A DNA stretch of 64,000 nt from Lancefieldella parvula_C (GTDB lineage Bacteria; Actinomycetota; Coriobacteriia; Coriobacteriales; Atopobiaceae), in the NCBI RefSeq assembly GCF_000758945.1, contig NZ_JRND01000017.1, forward strand, positions 60,406-124,405, read 5' to 3'. Made by a program: the position numbers and the translations under genes. This document shows positions 60,336-64,000 of this stretch, one piece after another. The notes beneath the pieces were generated by a model, which was given only the letters and a program-made list of their open reading frames with translations, did no database searches and was not told the origin of the DNA. The stretch's first letter is position 1. The number at the start of each line of letters is the position of its first letter.

Positions 60336-60489
60336 CGCGGGTAGCGGCGGCGACGCGGGTGTCGCTGCAAAGGTTGACGGAGCGGGTCAGAAAAGCGCAG
60401 GTGAGTTGGTGGACGATGGTGCTTCGATCCAGATAATCCTTGAGCCGCGCATGATTGAGAAGAATAGTGTGCGTTCTTTAGTTCGCTAA
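60328..60489 (+). other. Out-of-frame C-terminal extension of the murE ORF
   Basis: In the +1 frame relative to murE, 53 codons read through the murE stop without interruption (AGSAGSGGDAGVAAKVDGAG, later ASIQIILEPRMIEKNSVR) and look protein-coding. The junction is a GCGCGCG tract with a duplicated GCGCGGGTA. One more CG unit or one fewer G would join the frames. Confidence 0.5.
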
Positions 60490-60569
60490 TCAGATTTCTG
60501 CATATTTGTGTAATAAAATGCATTCTTATGAATACGTAATTTTTGACCTCAAAATTATGTGCCGAAAAA

Positions 60570-60595
60570 GGTAAAAAATGCGTTTAGTTGGGGAT
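60570..60595 (+). repeat. GGTAAAAAATGCG element, plus orientation
   Basis: Full-length copy (core GGTAAAAAATGCGTTTAGTT, then GGGGAT). With 60619-60644 it forms one long inverted repeat with about 24 nt between the arms. Confidence 0.9.
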
Positions 60596-60618
60596 GAAAA
60601 CTTAAAATTGGTCGATTT

Positions 60619-60644
60619 ATCCCCAACTAAGACGATTTTTTACC
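60619..60644 (-). repeat. GGTAAAAAATGCG element, minus orientation
   Basis: Inverted copy (ATCCCCAACTAAGACGATTT then TTTACC) of the element at 60570. Confidence 0.9.
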
Positions 60645-60691
60645 GCCTCAAAAACTTTTATCTGGGGAAACGTTGTATGCAGAAACCTGTA

Positions 60692-60720
60692 TTCCCCAAC
60701 TAAACGCATTTTTTACCACC
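60692..60720 (-). repeat. GGTAAAAAATGCG element, minus orientation
   Basis: Third copy in this spacer (CCCCAACTAAACGCATTTTT then TACCACC). The rest of 60490-60836 has no supported gene. Confidence 0.88.
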
Positions 60721-60836
60721 TGGGTGCGCGGGCGCAGTTACGTCCCAAATTACTCAAACAAGGCGAGAGAATCAGGCTCCATGAGAGCTCTCATGAAGGG
60801 GCTTTCGAAATCAGCTTCGGACATACTTCAAAGCGC

Positions 60837-60954
60837 GCCTGAAAAGTGCAAAGAATCTGTATTTCAGATACAGATTCTTTGACGAAATCAGGCAAATCCA
60901 CAGTTTCTTTTACGTTTTCAGGCAGAATTTACAGATTCTTTGCAGAAATCAGGC
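60837..60954 (+). repeat. 118-bp interspersed structured repeat, copy 3
   Basis: Third copy, same length and orientation as 5322 and 38097. It sits between convergent murE and xfp. The 80 bp before it (from about 60764, GAGAGAATCAGGCTCCATGA) also resemble the sequence before copy 1. Confidence 0.9.
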
Positions 60955-61049
60955 GCGCGTCGGGCGCATACCCGGGCGCATTGAACGCACACCGCGCGCG
61001 CCGCCCGCCTGGCGAGAAACCCCGTCTGCTAGCAGCGCTTTTGCACAAG

Positions 61050-61082
61050 AAAACCCGGTACCCACACGAAGTGGATACCGGG
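61050..61082 (-). terminator. Terminator of xfp
   Basis: Stem CCCGGTA (61054-61060) with TACCGGG (61076-61082), extended inward by CCAC/GTGG, followed on the minus strand by TTTTCTTG. The remaining 61083-61194 stretch is GC-rich with repeated CGCTCGC words and no gene. Confidence 0.8.
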
Positions 61083-61194
61083 CGGAAGGCACGTTTGCGC
61101 AGCTAGCACGCGCGGCGCTCGCGGCTCGTACGTAGCACGCACGTCGCTCGCAGCTAGCGCGGTTGCGCCGTGCGGCGCTCGCGGTCGCGACGTG

Positions 61195-63666
61195 TTACTC
61201 GTTGTCGCCGGCGGTTGCCTGAGTTGCGGAGATTGCCTGATCAGCATCGGAAGCGTCTGGCCAAGACCAGTCGGTAAATGCTGGGTGATCATAGCCCTTC
61301 TCGACAGCAAACTCGAAGGCCTCGGTGCGGAACTTCTCCCACTCGTCAATCTGATCTGCCCACTTCTGAGCGTCAATCATGCGGAGAGCGTCAGCAGCAA
61401 GTGCCCAACGGTCCATGTTGTTCAGGCGCAGCATGTCGTAAGGAGTTGTGGTGGAACCCTGCTCCTCGTAGCCGTGAACGTTGAAGTTGTCGTGGTTTGG
61501 ACGGTTCCAAATCAAGCGACGGACGGAACCAGCGTAGGCGTGGAATGCGAAGAGAACTGGCTTGTCTGCGGAGAAGAGCTTGGTGAACTCCTCGTCGGAG
61601 AGAGCCTCGTCGTTCTCGGAAGCGTTCTGGATCTTGAGCAGGTCAACAACGTTGACGAAGCGAGCCTTGATGCCCAGCTTGCCAAGCATGTCAAGAGCTG
61701 CCAGAAGCTCCTGGGTTGGAACATCGCCGCAGGATGCGAGGACAATGTCCTCCTCGCCAGCCTCAGCGTTGGAAGCCCACTTCCACTCCTTAGCACCAGC
61801 TGCAAGCTCCTCGCGAGCCTCGTCGAGAGTTACCCACGTTGGAGCAGGCTGCTTACCAGCGAAGATTGCGTTGATGCAGTTTGTGGAGGTGTAGCACTTC
61901 TCGCCAACTGCAAGCAGGAGGTTAGCATCTGCTGGGAAGTAGATGTTGGTGATGTGGTCGTTGTTGAAGCTCTTGTTAAGCATGATGTCAACAAAACCAG
62001 GATCCTGGTGAGAGAATCCGTTGTGGTCCTGGCGCCAAACGTGGCTGGAAAGAACCAGGTTGAGAGCGGAGATAGGCTTGCGCCATGGGATGTGGCGAAC
62101 GGTAGCCTCAAGCCACTTAGCGTGCTGGTTGATCATGGAGTCAACGATGTGAACGAATGACTCGTAGCTGGACCAGATACCGTGGCGGCCGGTCAGGGTA
62201 TAGCCCTCAAGCAGACCCTCGCACTGGTGCTCGGAAAGCTGCTCGATAACGTTACCAACTGGGGAGATGTGCTCGTCGTTCTCAAAGTCATCGTTGAAGC
62301 CGCCGAACCACTGCTTGTCGGTTACCTGGAAGGAAGGCTGCAGACGGTTGGAAGCAGTCTCGTCAGGTCCAAAGATACGGAACTCGGAGCGGTTGCTGTT
62401 GATGAGCTCAGCGGTATACTCGCCAAGGACGCGCGTTGCCTCAGTAGCACCAAAGCCGTGGCCCTTCTCGGCAACTGGGATCTCGTACTTCTTTGCGTCA
62501 GGAAGGACGAGGTTGCGGCGGATTGCGCCACCGTTTGCGTTAGGGTTAGCGCCAAGGCGGAGGTCGCCCTTAGGCATGAAAGCGGTAACCTCTGGACGGA
62601 TTGCGCCCTTCTCGGTGAAGAGAGTCTCTGGCTTGTAGGAGCCCATCCAGTCGCGAAGGACCTGGAAGTGAGCCTCGGTGTCGCGAGCGGATGCCAGTGG
62701 AACCTGGTGTGCGCGCCAAGAGCCCTCGGTCTTCTTGCCGTCGATGTAAGGAGGGCAAGTCCAACCCTTAGGGGTGCGGAAGATGATCATTGGGTAGTAA
62801 GGACGGGATGCGTCACCTGCGGCTGCGCGAGTCTTGATAGCGCAGATCTCGTTGAAGACAGCCTCGAGAAGAGCTGCGAAACGACGATGGATGGATGCGT
62901 GGTCCTCGTCGTCAAAGCCAGCAACAAAGTTATATGGGTGGTAGCCCATGCCGCGGAAGAACTCGTCGCGCTCACCGTCGGAAATACGAGCCAGGATAGT
63001 TGGGTTAGCAATCTTGTAGCCGTTGAGGTGCAGGATTGGGAGAACGATACCATCGGTCAGTGGGTCCATGAACTTGTTGGTCTGCCAAGAAGTTGCAAGT
63101 GGGCCGGTCTCTGCCTCGCCGTCGCCGACAACAGCGACTGCCAGCAGGGATGGGTTGTCCAGGACAGCGCCGTATGCGTGGGAGAGGACGTAGCCCAGCT
63201 CGCCGCCCTCGTGGATGGAACCTGGAGTCTCAGGTGCGTAGTGGGAAGGAATTCCGCCTGGGTAAGAGAAGCGGCGGAAGAACTTCTGGAGGCCCTCTTC
63301 ATCGTCGGTGATGAATGGGTAGGTCTCGCGATAAGTGCCGTCGAGCAGGGACTGTGCGGTACCTGCAGGTCCACCGTGACCAGGGCCCATGAGGAAGATG
63401 GTGTTCTGGTTATGGTCGCGGATGAAGCGGTTTACGTGGCCGAACAGGAAGTTCAGACCTGGGGTGGTTCCCCAGTGGCCAACCAGGCGATGCTTAACGT
63501 CCTCGCGAGAGAAACCGTCCTTCATAAGAGGGTTGCTGCGAAGATAAATCTGACCAACAGACAGGTAGTTAGCTGCGCGCCAATACCTATCGACGCCGGC
63601 AAGCTCGTCCTCAGATACAGGCTGATTCAGGGTCTGCCAAGGTGTGCCGTACACGGGCTGAGCCAT
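61195..63666 (-). CDS. xfp: Xylulose-5-phosphate/fructose-6-phosphate phosphoketolase
   Basis: TPP-dependent phosphoketolase splitting xylulose 5-phosphate (and often fructose 6-phosphate) into acetyl phosphate plus an aldose phosphate; central to heterofermentation. The 823-residue product has the N-terminal half beginning LAGVDRYWRAANYLSVGQIY, GHGGPAGTAQSLLDG, the signature EGGELGYVLSHAYGA, the TPP-binding VGDGEAETGPLATSWQTNKF and HLNGYKIANPT. ATG 63666 follows AAAGGAGGAGCAC. Length is typical. A large palindrome at 63832 is a candidate operator. Specificity cannot be told by eye. Confidence 0.96.
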   Translation of the reverse strand: MAQPVYGTPWQTLNQPVSEDELAGVDRYWRAANYLSVGQIYLRSNPLMKDGFSREDVKHRLVGHWGTTPGLNFLFGHVNRFIRDHNQNTIFLMGPGHGGPAGTAQSLLDGTYRETYPFITDDEEGLQKFFRRFSYPGGIPSHYAPETPGSIHEGGELGYVLSHAYGAVLDNPSLLAVAVVGDGEAETGPLATSWQTNKFMDPLTDGIVLPILHLNGYKIANPTILARISDGERDEFFRGMGYHPYNFVAGFDDEDHASIHRRFAALLEAVFNEICAIKTRAAAGDASRPYYPMIIFRTPKGWTCPPYIDGKKTEGSWRAHQVPLASARDTEAHFQVLRDWMGSYKPETLFTEKGAIRPEVTAFMPKGDLRLGANPNANGGAIRRNLVLPDAKKYEIPVAEKGHGFGATEATRVLGEYTAELINSNRSEFRIFGPDETASNRLQPSFQVTDKQWFGGFNDDFENDEHISPVGNVIEQLSEHQCEGLLEGYTLTGRHGIWSSYESFVHIVDSMINQHAKWLEATVRHIPWRKPISALNLVLSSHVWRQDHNGFSHQDPGFVDIMLNKSFNNDHITNIYFPADANLLLAVGEKCYTSTNCINAIFAGKQPAPTWVTLDEAREELAAGAKEWKWASNAEAGEEDIVLASCGDVPTQELLAALDMLGKLGIKARFVNVVDLLKIQNASENDEALSDEEFTKLFSADKPVLFAFHAYAGSVRRLIWNRPNHDNFNVHGYEEQGSTTTPYDMLRLNNMDRWALAADALRMIDAQKWADQIDEWEKFRTEAFEFAVEKGYDHPAFTDWSWPDASDADQAISATQATAGDNE

Positions 63667-63831
63667 GTGCTCCTCCTTTTCTTGGGCTGCTATCTGCGCG
63701 TTTACGCAGGTTAGGCAACCTCGTTGCTTCCATCACCTGAGCGTTTGTTTTGTTCGCACTCAACTGGGCACGCATAAAACAACACATACATAACAGTATG
63801 ATGCTTCGGCTATGTTTCAAATAATACTCTA
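63667..63831. other. xfp upstream region
   Basis: No gene. Contains the xfp promoter region; no strong -35/-10 pair stands out, TTGAAA near 63818 being the best -35 candidate. Confidence 0.4.
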
Positions 63832-63853
63832 AGTGATAAAACGTTTTATCACT
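63832..63853. promoter_or_regulatory. Perfect 22-bp palindrome upstream of xfp
   Basis: GTGATAAAACGTTTTATCAC flanked by A and T, two perfect 11-nt halves, about 165 bp before the start codon. The AAACGTTT core is typical of LacI/CcpA-family operators. Likely sugar-responsive control of xfp; the regulator is not in the window. Confidence 0.6.
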
Positions 63854-63986
63854 GTGAGATTTCTTGAAATTTCTTTCCTGAGAGACGCTTAAGCTGTCTT
63901 TTAAGCAGCAAAACAATCCCCCAACAGTACCCACAATGCCAAAATGCAACCAAAATGGTGCCCATGTAAAGCGTATACACACCAAA

Positions 63987-64000
63987 GTGGTAAAAAATGC
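63987..64000 (+). repeat. GGTAAAAAATGCG element, cut by window end
   Basis: GTGGTAAAAAATGC matches the first 14 bases of the element and runs off the window edge. Confidence 0.7.

Noticed and set aside
61192..63714. Long plus-strand frames (322 and 510 codons) opposite xfp
   Set aside because: Shadows created by the codon usage of xfp; no family resemblance.

Overview
The window looks like a chromosomal segment of a low-to-mid GC actinobacterium of the Coriobacteriia, most likely Atopobiaceae (Lancefieldella/Atopobium-like). This is inferred from protein flavour, the mixed GC, the phosphoketolase and malolactic genes, and from a gene order (clpC-disA-ispD-ispF-cysS-rlmB-rae1 ... tuf-rpmG-tRNA-Trp-secE-nusG-rplK-rplA) shared in outline with many Gram-positive genomes. 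No database search was possible. No rRNA operon, CRISPR array, complete insertion sequence or prophage was seen.

Layout. 1-8.7 kb: translation and transcription core on the minus strand (rplA, rplK, nusG, secE, rpmG, tuf, five tRNAs, rae1, rlmB, cysS). 8.9-10.6 kb: a low-GC ABC exporter inserted on the plus strand inside this conserved block. 10.6-18.4 kb: ispF, ispD, disA, clpC, lysS, greA, tatA. 18.5-30 kb: a spermidine-synthase-like protein, a malolactic enzyme/malate permease pair, nucleoside hydrolase and ribokinase, an MgtA-type Mg2+ ATPase with a 31-codon upstream ORF, and two nitroreductases. 30.5-37.9 kb: a MurNAc/peptidoglycan recovery locus (mupG, murP, murQ, murR and a Tat-lipoprotein of the serine beta-lactamase fold). 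38.2-41.8 kb: FMN reductase, msrC, glyoxalase, pepF. 42.1-53.7 kb: an AT-rich accessory island with unknown proteins, a large multidomain protein with a PARG-type N-terminus, a PD-(D/E)XK-like protein and an ABC-three-component (ABC-3C) conflict operon. 54.5-58.4 kb: a siderophore-type ABC importer with an esterase. 58.5-63.7 kb: initiator tRNA, a MurE-like ligase and phosphoketolase.

Interspersed signals. A 118-bp structured repeat occurs three times (5322, 38097, 60837) between genes. A second element (core GGTAAAAAATGCGTTTAGTT) occurs eight times, mostly as facing pairs. The octamer GGCGAGAA, often extended to TGGCGAGAAACCC, is strongly over-represented in genes and spacers and also lies in terminator stems, which resembles DNA-uptake or Chi-type signals.

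How the genes fit together: the malolactic pair, phosphoketolase, ribonucleoside salvage and MurNAc recovery indicate a fermentative, host-associated organism living on acids, sugars, nucleosides and cell-wall debris. The accessory island appears to be a defence or inter-bacterial conflict region; the ABC-3C operon and the PARG/nuclease-like/membrane protein are the best candidates for undescribed biology. Start codons were chosen by ribosome-binding site and family N-terminus; functions are homology judgements by eye.
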